DNA of 11,053 nt from Roseovarius sp. UBA6167 (lineage in GTDB: Bacteria > Pseudomonadota > Alphaproteobacteria > Rhodobacterales > Rhodobacteraceae), in assembly GCA_002428225.1 (NCBI GenBank), contig DIUD01000006.1, positions 1-11,053 on the forward strand, read 5' to 3'. The notes beneath the pieces were generated by a model. That model was not told where the DNA came from. It searched no databases and saw only the letters and a list, made by a program, of their open reading frames with translations. Made by a program: the position numbers and the translations under genes. How positions within the stretch are numbered: position 1 is the stretch's first letter; the number at the start of each line of letters is the position of its first letter. Below, in pieces: positions 4,993 to 11,053 of this stretch.

Positions 4993-6822
4993 TCATTTCT
5001 TCTTTCCCGGCGTGGATGAACCGGCGGGTTTGTCGCGCTTGAAGCTGGATATTATGTTGCCGAAAACGTCCGGCTTGTGGCCGTGCGTGCGCATGATCGC
5101 GTATTGTTGTGTGAAGGTGATCATGTTGTTCGCGATCCAGTAGAGCACGAGGCCGCTGGCGAAGCTGCCCAGCATGAACATGAACACCCAGGGCATCCAG
5201 GCGAAGATCATCTTTTGCGTCGGATCGGCCGGCGACGGGTTGAGCTTTTGTTGCAGCCACATCGAGATGCCGAGGCAGAGTGGCAGGATGCCGATGAAGA
5301 TCAACGCGAGGATCGAGCCGGTCTCGGGCGCGGGCCAGGGCAGGAGGCCCCACAGGTTGAACAGCGACGACGGATCGGGTGCGGATAGGTCCCTGATCCA
5401 GCCAATCCAGGGCGCGTGGCGCAACTCCAGCGTGACAAAGATCACCTTGTAGAGCGAAAAGAAGATCGGGATCTGCAGCAGGATCGGCAGACAGCCCGCC
5501 GCCGGGTTGACCTTTTCCTTCTTGTAGAGCGCCATCATCTCCTGTTGCAGCTTCTGGCGGTCGTCGCCGGCGATCTCCTTGAGCTTCTCCATCTGCGGCT
5601 GGAGTTCCTTCATCTTGGCCATGGAGACGTAGGATTTGTAGGCGAGCGGCAACACCAGCGCCTTGATCGCGAGGGTGAGCGCGATGATCGCCCAGCCCAT
5701 GTTGCCGATCATCTGGTTGAACCAGTGCAGCGCCGCGAAGATCGGTTTGGTCAGGAAGAAGAACCAGCCCCAGTCGATCGAATCGACGAAGCGATCGACG
5801 TTTTCCTCGTTCTGGTAGCGGCGGATGGTGGCCCATTCCTTGGCACCGGCGAAAAGGCGGCTGTCGGCGGTGACGGTGGCGCCGGGCGCGAGGCTGAGCG
5901 TGGCCTGCACCGTCTCGGTCTGGAAGATGCCGCGCTGCGGGTCGAATTTGGTCACGGCCTTGAATGGCGTGCCGGGATTGGGGATGAGCGTGGTCATCCA
6001 GTAGTGGTCGGTAAAGCCGAGCCAGCCGTTTTCGGTGACCTGCTGGACCTCGGCTGGGGCGCCCTCACGCGGGTTGAAGGCGAGTTTCTCAAGGTTCTTG
6101 TAGCTTTGTTCCACGAGCGTGCCATCGAACATGCCGACAACGCCCTCGTGGAGGATGAAGAAGTTCTTGAGGTCGGGCGGGCGGCCGTGGCGGGCAATGA
6201 CGCCATAGGGCGCCAGGCTGACCGTGGCCGCACCCCGGTTCTCGACCGACTGGCGCACGGAGAACATGTAATCGGCGTCGATGCTGATTTCGCGGCGGAA
6301 AATCAGCCCCTCGCCATTGTCCCAGAGCAGCGTGACCGGGCTTTGCGGCGTCAGCGTGGTGCCGCTCTCGATCTCCCACAGCGTGTTGGGGCCGGGGACC
6401 TGCTCGGGCGTGAGCCCCGCGCCGGGGGCCCAGCCGTGCAGTGCGTAATAGGGCGAGATCGCGCCGATGGGCGTGAGCAGGTGAACGGTGTCGGATTCAG
6501 GATCTATCGTCTCGCGATAGTCCATGAGCACAAGATCGTCGATCCGCCCGCCGAGCAGCGAGATCGAGCCGGAAAGGCGGCGTGTGTCGATGTCAAGGCG
6601 CGGTGTGTCCATGCCGGTTTCGGCGGCGATATCGCCCGCGCCCGTCACGTCGGTCGTGCCTGGCGCGGCGGTCGGGGCAGGGGGCGTGAGGCCGTCCTGC
6701 GCCACAGGCGCGTTAGGATCGGTGGGCGCGGGTTCGGGCGGCGGGAACAGCACGAACCACAACAGGATCACGAGAAAGCTGAGCGCTGTCGCGAGAATTA
6801 GGTTCTTGTTCTGCTGATCCAT
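4993..6822 (-). CDS. yidC: Membrane protein insertase YidC
   Basis: YidC inserts and folds inner-membrane proteins, alone or with SecYEG. The 609 residues follow the Gram-negative plan: N-terminal helix (7-27), Pro/Ala-rich linker (28-70), large periplasmic domain (about 75-345), then the conserved five-helix core (about 353-580) and a basic tail ending PGKKK. Core landmarks are YKSYVSMAKMKELQPQMEKL (395-414), ALYKKEKVNPAAGCLPILLQ (431-450) and SGLVLYWIANN (556-566). The position equal to the groove Arg of E. coli YidC (R366) is Lys387 here (TLAIKALVLPL), so the positive charge is kept. The ATG at 6822 gives a proper first helix, though its Shine-Dalgarno is weak. A promoter-like pair lies upstream, and engB follows. 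Confidence 0.97.
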   Translation of the reverse strand: MDQQNKNLILATALSFLVILLWFVLFPPPEPAPTDPNAPVAQDGLTPPAPTAAPGTTDVTGAGDIAAETGMDTPRLDIDTRRLSGSISLLGGRIDDLVLMDYRETIDPESDTVHLLTPIGAISPYYALHGWAPGAGLTPEQVPGPNTLWEIESGTTLTPQSPVTLLWDNGEGLIFRREISIDADYMFSVRQSVENRGAATVSLAPYGVIARHGRPPDLKNFFILHEGVVGMFDGTLVEQSYKNLEKLAFNPREGAPAEVQQVTENGWLGFTDHYWMTTLIPNPGTPFKAVTKFDPQRGIFQTETVQATLSLAPGATVTADSRLFAGAKEWATIRRYQNEENVDRFVDSIDWGWFFFLTKPIFAALHWFNQMIGNMGWAIIALTLAIKALVLPLAYKSYVSMAKMKELQPQMEKLKEIAGDDRQKLQQEMMALYKKEKVNPAAGCLPILLQIPIFFSLYKVIFVTLELRHAPWIGWIRDLSAPDPSSLFNLWGLLPWPAPETGSILALIFIGILPLCLGISMWLQQKLNPSPADPTQKMIFAWMPWVFMFMLGSFASGLVLYWIANNMITFTQQYAIMRTHGHKPDVFGNIISSFKRDKPAGSSTPGKKK

Positions 6823-6858
6823 GGTCCGGAACCGTCCGTCATTGCCGTGTCACCGGGC

Positions 6859-6887
6859 GTTCAACAGAGTGCGGCCTCAAAGGTCAA
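6859..6887 (-). promoter_or_regulatory. Possible yidC promoter
   Basis: Minus strand TTGACC (6882-6887), 17-base spacer, TTGAAC (6859-6864), 37 bases before the yidC ATG. The -35 is good and the -10 is poor. It lies in the only gap between the GGDEF-like gene and yidC. Confidence 0.35.
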
Positions 6888-6936
6888 GCGGTTTCCGGGA
6901 TTGACAGAGCGCGCGGCAGAGATTCGTCGCGCCGCA

Positions 6937-7692
6937 TCACGCGTCCGGTCCGTCGCGGGGATGTGCGCGGGTCTGCAGCCGTGGCGTTGGCGGCGACGTG
7001 GCGCGTGACGGCCGAATATGCGCGGGCCGCTCGAGAGTGGCCAGGGCATCCTTGATCGTCCCCGCGATGACGGAGCGGGCGCGGGGATGGATCATCGCGA
7101 CCGTCGAGGCCACGCCGGGCGCATCCTGCGCCAGCATGGCCGAGGCCGCGGAATGCGCGGCGATCCCGAGCCGGTCCGCCACCTGTCGGGCGGCGGCATC
7201 GGTGAGCGCCCTGTCGGTCGCGAGCAGAGCGCCGAAACGTCCCTCGCCAAGTTCGAAAAGCCGATCCTCCGGGCGCAGGGCGCGGGCGAGCTGATCGAGG
7301 CAGGCGGTCACCAGGCGCGCCTGCATTTCGGGGCCGTGCCGCGCGGGCAATTCGGCGAAATCGTCGATGCCGAGAAAGATGCAAGGTGCCGCCTGAGCGT
7401 CGTTGCGCGCGCGCGCAAGGCACCGTTCGACTGCAAGCGCCATTTCGGCCAGCTGTCCCGGCAGCGTGTCGCGCGCCGGTCGTGCCCGGGCCCCCTGTCG
7501 GGGCAGGGTTGCGATCAGTGCAAACGGCAGCGCAAGCCACAGCACCTGCGCGCCGAACCATATCAGCGCGAGCACGAAAGCCAGTGCAAAAACAAGAACC
7601 TGCGGGCCGCGCAGCGCCTCTGACACGGTGCCGGTCAGAGCGCTGAACAGGGCGCTGAACCAGCCACGCAGGGGGATCGTCACATGGCGCAT
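6937..7692 (-). CDS. Membrane protein with degenerate GGDEF domain
   Basis: 251 residues: a short amphipathic N-terminus, two membrane helices (about 32-48 and 50-64), then a GGDEF-like fold from about 103 (CIFLGIDDFAELPARHG). The catalytic motif is GEGRF (149-153, within LFELGEGRFGALL) instead of GGDEF, so diguanylate cyclase activity is very unlikely. It may bind nucleotide or a partner, or be a relic. Related Rhodobacterales proteins, as I recall them, carry the same N-terminus (GPQVLVF...) fused to GGDEF plus EAL. Here no EAL domain follows, and the last 30 residues are low-complexity Pro/Arg sequence. The ATG at 7692 has GGAG six bases upstream inside a tandemly duplicated 14-mer. It lies between ttcA and yidC on the same strand, 58 bases after ttcA. 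Confidence 0.7.
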   Translation of the reverse strand: MRHVTIPLRGWFSALFSALTGTVSEALRGPQVLVFALAFVLALIWFGAQVLWLALPFALIATLPRQGARARPARDTLPGQLAEMALAVERCLARARNDAQAAPCIFLGIDDFAELPARHGPEMQARLVTACLDQLARALRPEDRLFELGEGRFGALLATDRALTDAAARQVADRLGIAAHSAASAMLAQDAPGVASTVAMIHPRARSVIAGTIKDALATLERPAHIRPSRATSPPTPRLQTRAHPRDGPDA

Positions 7693-7720
7693 TGTGGTCT
7701 CCGAACTGTGGTCTCCGAAC
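7693..7720 (-). repeat. Perfect 14-bp tandem duplication carrying the SD
   Basis: On the minus strand GTTCGGAGACCACA occurs twice back to back (7707-7720, then 7693-7706), and the second copy abuts the ATG at 7692. Each copy contains GGAG. In the downstream copy it sits six bases from the start codon and so is the Shine-Dalgarno. The duplication leaves one redundant SD upstream. Confidence 0.85.
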
Positions 7721-7733
7721 TCTACGGGAGACC
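7696..7733 (-). promoter_or_regulatory. Inverted repeat able to mask the SD
   Basis: Minus-strand GGTCTCC (7727-7733) is perfectly complementary to GGAGACC at 7710-7716 (10-base loop) and again to GGAGACC at 7696-7702 (24-base loop). Pairing with the first copy leaves the working SD free. Pairing with the second hides it. The arrangement is seen directly; its use as a switch is inference. Confidence 0.45.
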
Positions 7734-7750
7734 AGTCTGCGCGCGCGCGG

Positions 7751-8647
7751 TTAACGAAGCGTTGGCGGGCTTGGCAAATCTGTCTCGGATTTGACCGATT
7801 CGCGCGTCAGCCCCGCGAAATCGAAGAGTTTCGGGTCAAGCAGATGCGAGGGGCGCGCGTTCATCAGCGCGCGGAACATGACCTGCCGGCGACCGGGCGC
7901 GTTGGCCTCCCAGCCGTCGAGGATGCGCTTGACCTGCTGGCGCTGCAACCCGTCCTGCGAACCGCACAGATCGCACGGGATGATCGGATAGGCCATCGCC
8001 CGCGCGAAACGCTCGCAATCGGCCTCGGCCACATGCGCCAGCGGGCGGTAAACGAACAGATCGCCCTCCTCGTTGACCAGTTTCGGCGGCATCGTCGCCA
8101 GCCGCCCGCCGTGAAACAGGTTCATGAAGAAGGTTTCGAGAATGTCGTCGCGGTGATGGCCGAGCACCACCGCCGAGCAACCCTCTTCGCGGGCGATCCG
8201 GTAGAGGTTGCCGCGCCGCAGACGCGAACACAGCGCGCAATAGGTGCGCCCCTGCGGCACCTTGTCCATGACGATGGAATAGGTGTCGCGATACTCGATC
8301 CGGTGCGGCACGCCCATGCGCGCGAGGAACTCGGGCAGCACGGTGGCGGGAAAACCGGGCTGACCCTGATCGAGGTTGCAGGCGAGCAGATCGACCGGCA
8401 GGAGGCCGCGCCATTTCAACTCGTATAGCACGGCAAGAAGCGTGTAGCTGTCCTTGCCGCCCGAGAGACAGACAAGCCATTTCGGCGCGCGCCCGGCTTC
8501 GGCCCCAGATGCCGGCGGCCCGATCATGCCGTATTGCTCGATCGCCTCGCGGACCTGGCGCACGATCCGCTTGCGCAGCTTGCGGAATTCGGTGCCGGTG
8601 GGGGCGCCGTGAAAGAGCGGGTGAATCGCGTCATCGACATCGGGCAT
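7751..8647 (-). CDS. ttcA: tRNA 2-thiocytidine(32) synthetase TtcA
   Basis: TtcA activates C32 of certain tRNAs with ATP and replaces its oxygen by sulfur, using a [4Fe-4S] cluster. The 298 residues contain the ATP pyrophosphatase P-loop SGGKDS (62-67), the pair C137/C140 in [12 protein letters not shown], and C225/C228 in IPCDLCGSQ. This gives the cluster cysteines expected of Ttc[20 protein letters not shown] (163-181) and [11 protein letters not shown] (230-240) are further family signatures. The ATG at 8647 is chosen because homology starts there ([19 protein letters not shown]). The open frame upstream is not conserved in character. The Shine-Dalgarno before it is weak. It diverges from the ybjN operon and is followed on the same strand by the GGDEF-like gene. 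Confidence 0.95.
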   Translation of the reverse strand: MPDVDDAIHPLFHGAPTGTEFRKLRKRIVRQVREAIEQYGMIGPPASGAEAGRAPKWLVCLSGGKDSYTLLAVLYELKWRGLLPVDLLACNLDQGQPGFPATVLPEFLARMGVPHRIEYRDTYSIVMDKVPQGRTYCALCSRLRRGNLYRIAREEGCSAVVLGHHRDDILETFFMNLFHGGRLATMPPKLVNEEGDLFVYRPLAHVAEADCERFARAMAYPIIPCDLCGSQDGLQRQQVKRILDGWEANAPGRRQVMFRALMNARPSHLLDPKLFDFAGLTRESVKSETDLPSPPTLR

Positions 8648-8796
8648 GGTGCGCGCTTTAGGGGGTTTCGCGCCATCGGGCAAGAGAGGAGGGCCCTGGG
8701 TCCAGGGACGCGTTCCCTCGATATTGCGGTCGCGGGTATTGTTTCCACAACTATTTGTCCCTTCCCCCAAGAATTAGCTTTACAGCTTGCGCGCGA

Positions 8797-8887
8797 CCCC
8801 TCACCATATCTTGTAGGGGCGGACGGAATGACTGCCGTCCCTAGAGCAGGCACCTGGCGCTTGGGGTGCAAAGGCCCCCACGCGCCA
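8797..8887 (+). promoter_or_regulatory. Hairpin-rich leader upstream of ybjN-like gene
   Basis: Three consecutive stem-loops read in the ybjN direction: CCCCT/AGGGG (8797-8801 with 8815-8819), GGACGG/CCGTCC (8821-8826 with 8835-8840), and a long one (8855-8887). The last pairs TGGCGC-T-TGGGG with CCCCA-C-GCGCCA: 11 pairs, one mismatch, 9-base loop. It ends 19 bases before the ATG, and TGGCGC at 8855 could instead pair with GCGCCA at 8902-8907 over the start codon. No T-run follows, so it is not a classic terminator. The rest of the 8648-8906 gap shows no further gene. Confidence 0.4.
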
Positions 8888-8906
8888 TAGCAAATGAGGC
8901 GGCGCC

Positions 8907-9407
8907 ATGGCACTTTCCGAGCATTACATCAGCGACGATCTGCACCCGATCGACATCGTCGAGCACATCGCCGAGCACCACGACTGGGAGTTCGACCGAA
9001 TCGGCGACGACCAGATCGCCATGGCGATCGAGGGCCAGTGGCGGACCTATGCCATCACGCTGGCCTGGTCGGGCCATGACGAGACGCTGCGGCTGGTGTG
9101 CACCTACGAGATGGAGCCCCCCGAAGACAGTCTGCCGGTGCTCTACGAGATGCTCAACACGGTCAATGAGCAATGCTGGAGCGGGGCATTCACCTGGTGG
9201 GGCGAACAGAAGCTGATGGTCTGGCGCTATGGGCTTGTCATGTCGGGCACGCAGGGCGCGAGCGCCGAGCAGATCGACACAATTCTGGGCGCGGCGGTGA
9301 CGGCGGCGGAGCGGTATTACCCGGCCTTCCAGCTTGCGATCTGGGGCGGAAAATCTCCGCGTGACGCGATGCAGGTCGCCATTGCAGAGGCCTACGGGCG
9401 CGCGTAA
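8907..9407 (+). CDS. YbjN domain-containing protein
   Basis: A 166-residue cytoplasmic protein of the YbjN family, whose fold is related to type III secretion chaperone-like domains and whose function is poorly known. It begins with HPIDIVEHIAEHHDWEFDRIGDDQIAMAIEGQW-type sequence, then LVCTYEMEPPEDSLPVLYEMLN (about 63-84) and WWGEQKLMVWRYGL (97-110). The acidic, Trp-rich pattern and the position directly before proC are characteristic of alphaproteobacteria. The ATG at 8907 has TGAGG 7 bases upstream. It lies 33 bases before proC on the same strand, so the two are probably one transcript. In E. coli YbjN is linked to stress and motility control. That may not apply here. Confidence 0.85.
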   Translation: MALSEHYISDDLHPIDIVEHIAEHHDWEFDRIGDDQIAMAIEGQWRTYAITLAWSGHDETLRLVCTYEMEPPEDSLPVLYEMLNTVNEQCWSGAFTWWGEQKLMVWRYGLVMSGTQGASAEQIDTILGAAVTAAERYYPAFQLAIWGGKSPRDAMQVAIAEAYGRA

Positions 9408-9440
9408 ACCTGCCACCGCAAGCGAAAGGCGGGGGCAATC

Positions 9441-10256
9441 ATGACGATGACAGAGGTGGCCGAACGGGGCCTTGTCCTTCTGGGATGCGGCAAGATGGGC
9501 GGCGCGATGCTTCGCGGCTGGCTCGATGGCGGGCTGGCCGCGGGCGCGGTGCATGTGATCGACCCGCGCCCGGGCGACTGGCTGCGCGGGACGGGTGTGC
9601 ATGTCAACGCCGCGCTGCCCGAAAGCCCGGCCATCGTCATCGTCGCGGTCAAGCCGCAGATGATGGGCGACGCGCTGCCCACGCTGAAGGCCCATGGCAA
9701 CGGCCCGACGCTGTTTGTCTCGATCGCGGCGGGCACGACGATTGCCGCTTGCGAGGCGATGCTGGGCGCGGCGACGCCGGTGGTGCGCGCCATGCCCAAC
9801 ACGCCGGCCGCGATCGGCAAGGGCATCACCGCGATTGTCGGCAATGGCGCGGCAGGCGCCGGGCATCTCGATCTGGCGGAGGCCCTGCTTCGGGCCGTGG
9901 GCCAGGTGGTCCGGCTGGAGAGCGAGGACCAGATGGACGCGGTCACCGGGCTTTCGGGTTCTGGCCCGGCCTACGTGTTTCACATGATCGAGTGCATGGC
10001 GGCGGCGGGCGTCGCGCAGGGGCTGCCGCCCGGCCTGGCGCTGCACCTGGCCCGCGCGACGGTGGCCGGGGCGGGCGCGCTGGCCGAAGCCGCCGACGAG
10101 ACGCCCGCCCAACTGCGCGAGAACGTCACGAGCCCCAATGGCACCACGCAGGCCGGGCTTGAGGTTTTGATGGACGAGAAAAGCGGCCTGCCGCCGCTGA
10201 TGGCGCGCACGGTGGCGGCGGCAACGGCCCGCTCGAAGGCGTTGCGCGATGGCTGA
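9441..10256 (+). CDS. proC: Pyrroline-5-carboxylate reductase
   Basis: ProC reduces 1-pyrroline-5-carboxylate to L-proline with NAD(P)H, the last step of proline synthesis. The 271 residues show the N-terminal Rossmann motif LGCGKMGGAM (14-23), AVKPQ (69-73), RAMPNTPA (116-123), the catalytic-region block DAVTGLSGSGPAYVF (166-180) and the ProC signature LRENVTSPNGTTQAGL (225-240; the usual form has SPGGTT). The ATG at 9441 has GGCGGGGGC shortly upstream. It follows the ybjN-like gene by 33 bases and overlaps the tRNA-binding-protein gene by 8 bases (10249-10256), a sign of coupled translation. Confidence 0.95.
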   Translation: MTMTEVAERGLVLLGCGKMGGAMLRGWLDGGLAAGAVHVIDPRPGDWLRGTGVHVNAALPESPAIVIVAVKPQMMGDALPTLKAHGNGPTLFVSIAAGTTIAACEAMLGAATPVVRAMPNTPAAIGKGITAIVGNGAAGAGHLDLAEALLRAVGQVVRLESEDQMDAVTGLSGSGPAYVFHMIECMAAAGVAQGLPPGLALHLARATVAGAGALAEAADETPAQLRENVTSPNGTTQAGLEVLMDEKSGLPPLMARTVAAATARSKALRDG

Positions 10257-10587
10257 AATTGACTTCGACGATTTTCTCAAGGTCGATATCCGTGCGGGCC
10301 GGGTGATCCGTGCGGAACCCTACCCCGAGGCGCGCACTCCCGCGATCAAGCTCTGGATAGATTTCGGCCCCGGGATCGGCGAGCGCAAATCGAGCGCGCA
10401 GATCACCGCGCATTACACGCCCGAGGCATTGATCGGCCGGCAGGTGCTGGCGGTGGTGAATTTCCCGCCCCGCCAGATCGGCCGGTTCGTCTCGGAGGTG
10501 CTGGTGCTGGGGGTCAGCGATGCGCAGGGCGGGATCGTGCTGATCGGGCCTGACCGGGATGTGCCGCCGGGCGGGAGGCTGCATTGA
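10249..10587 (+). CDS. CsaA-like tRNA-binding protein
   Basis: A 112-residue single-domain OB-fold protein of the EMAP-II/CsaA/YgjH type that binds tRNA; CsaA has also been described as a chaperone-like factor. Markers are DFLKVDIRAGRVIRAEPYPEAR (8-29), LWIDFG (35-40), SSAQITAHYTPEALIGRQV (48-66) and VVNFPPRQIGRFVSEVLVLG (69-88), the last being the typical NFPP-(R/K)-QI core. The ATG at 10249 lies within the end of proC. Its TGA shares bases with the next gene's TTG start. The domain usually appears as part of MetRS or PheT. Here it is free-standing. Link to proline synthesis is positional only. Confidence 0.9.
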   Translation: MAEIDFDDFLKVDIRAGRVIRAEPYPEARTPAIKLWIDFGPGIGERKSSAQITAHYTPEALIGRQVLAVVNFPPRQIGRFVSEVLVLGVSDAQGGIVLIGPDRDVPPGGRLH

Positions 10588-11053
10588 CACGGGTTCTCAT
10601 CACGCGGCCCATGCCTGCGCGCGTCGTCGAGGCCGCGCGCGCGCTCTTCGAGGTGGAGATGCGCGAGGAGAACACGCCGCTGAAACCGGGGCAGATGAAG
10701 GGCGCGCTGGCGCTTTATGACGGGATCGTGCCGACGCTGGGCGACATGTTCTCTGCCGAGGTTTTGGCCGAGGCCGAAGGCAGCCGGTGCCGCATCCTGG
10801 CCAATTTCGGGGTGGGCCATAACCATATCGACGTGGCGGCGGCGCGGGCGGTGGGGATCGCGGTGACCAACACGCCGGGCGCTGTGACCGATGCGACCGC
10901 CGATATCGCGCTGATGCTGATGCTGATGAGCGCGCGGCGCGCGGGCGAGGGAGAGCGGCTGGTGCGCGCGGGGCGCTGGACGGGGTGGAACCCGACGCAG
11001 ATGCTGGGGCTGCATGTGACGGGCAAGGCCGTGGGCATCGTCGGCATGGGGCG
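10584..11053 (+). CDS. D-2-hydroxyacid dehydrogenase, 5' part
   Basis: The first 156 codons of an NAD(P)-dependent D-2-hydroxyacid dehydrogenase, close to glyoxylate/hydroxypyruvate reductases, which reduce 2-oxoacids to D-hydroxyacids. The N-terminal substrate-binding half begins TRVLITRPMPARVVEAA. ILANFGVGHNHIDVAAARA and VTNTPGAVTDATADIALMLM are family blocks, and the Rossmann entry VGIVGMGR is just reached when the window ends. The catalytic Arg/Glu/His lie beyond it. The start is TTG at 10584, sharing TTGA with the preceding stop, with GGGAGG five bases upstream. The next in-frame ATG is nine codons later and would lose the first beta strand. It ends the operon as visible here. Confidence 0.88.
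   Translation, partial: MTRVLITRPMPARVVEAARALFEVEMREENTPLKPGQMKGALALYDGIVPTLGDMFSAEVLAEAEGSRCRILANFGVGHNHIDVAAARAVGIAVTNTPGAVTDATADIALMLMLMSARRAGEGERLVRAGRWTGWNPTQMLGLHVTGKAVGIVGMG

Noticed and set aside
5642..5680. Lys387 in YidC replacing the groove Arg as a defect
   Set aside because: The charge is conserved, and Lys at this position is, as far as I recall, ordinary in alphaproteobacterial YidC.
5416..6801. 461-residue plus-strand open frame opposite yidC
   Set aside because: An antisense shadow of a clear yidC gene: its composition (Asp/Glu/Arg/His/Gly-rich, no fold) is what the reverse frame of GC-rich coding DNA gives.
8694..8707. CCCTGG/CCAGGG palindrome as a terminator
   Set aside because: The loop would be only two bases and there is no T-run; probably chance in GC-rich intergenic DNA.
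8648..8770. 41-residue extension of TtcA
   Set aside because: TtcA homology begins after MPDVDD; the extension sequence looks intergenic.
8841..10280. 479-residue minus-strand open frame opposite ybjN-proC
   Set aside because: Arg/His-rich antisense shadow of two well-recognised genes, with no domain.
1..11053. CRISPR arrays, IS transposases, prophage or toxin-antitoxin genes
   Set aside because: I saw no regularly spaced repeats, no transposase or integrase motifs, and no small paired genes of those types on either strand.

Overview
The window comes from a GC-rich alphaproteobacterium, most likely a member of the Rhodobacterales (Roseobacter/Paracoccus/Rhodobacter relatives). The evidence is protein-level resemblance, the ybjN-proC pairing, a yidC-engB pairing and a short piece of denitrification genes of the nir/nos type. 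No phage, IS transposase or CRISPR array is visible. Nearly all genes are core housekeeping genes in tight runs, with one accessory-looking stretch at the left edge.

Left edge (1-1470, all minus strand): a denitrification fragment. In transcription order it holds the last ~58 codons of a heme-d1-domain protein that looks like NirN, a small two-helix membrane protein, an FNR/NNR-type box, a nosC-like periplasmic cysteine-motif protein, and the N-terminal FMN-binding domain of NosR. NosR stops at an in-frame TAG after 200 residues. NirN lacks its 5' part and NosR is cut short, so the locus looks decayed or rearranged. The breakpoint near 1463 and the gene-free 1463-1822 run up to a tRNA-Tyr gene, a classic integration site.

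Middle (1823-4308): tRNA-Tyr(GTA) on the minus strand with a clear sigma70-like promoter, diverging from an rlmB-type 23S rRNA 2'-O-methyltransferase. That gene converges through a GC hairpin on a zinc alcohol dehydrogenase. About 400 bases of unassigned sequence follow, with at most a small hypothetical ORF.

Right-middle (4309-8647, minus strand): ttcA (tRNA 2-thiocytidine synthesis), a membrane protein with a degenerate GGDEF domain, yidC (membrane insertase) and engB (ribosome-assembly GTPase). The start of the GGDEF-like gene carries a perfect 14-bp tandem duplication containing its Shine-Dalgarno. An upstream segment can pair with either copy, a possible translational switch.

Right (8648-11053): a divergent intergenic region leads to a plus-strand operon: a hairpin-rich leader, ybjN-like gene, proC (last step of proline synthesis), a CsaA-like tRNA-binding protein overlapping proC by 8 bases, and a D-2-hydroxyacid dehydrogenase that starts with TTG inside the previous stop and runs off the window.

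The most unusual signals are the duplicated SD/anti-SD arrangement at 7693-7733, the broken nir/nos locus with a surviving FNR box, and the GGDEF-like protein with no EAL partner. None of these amounts to a clearly new multi-gene system.
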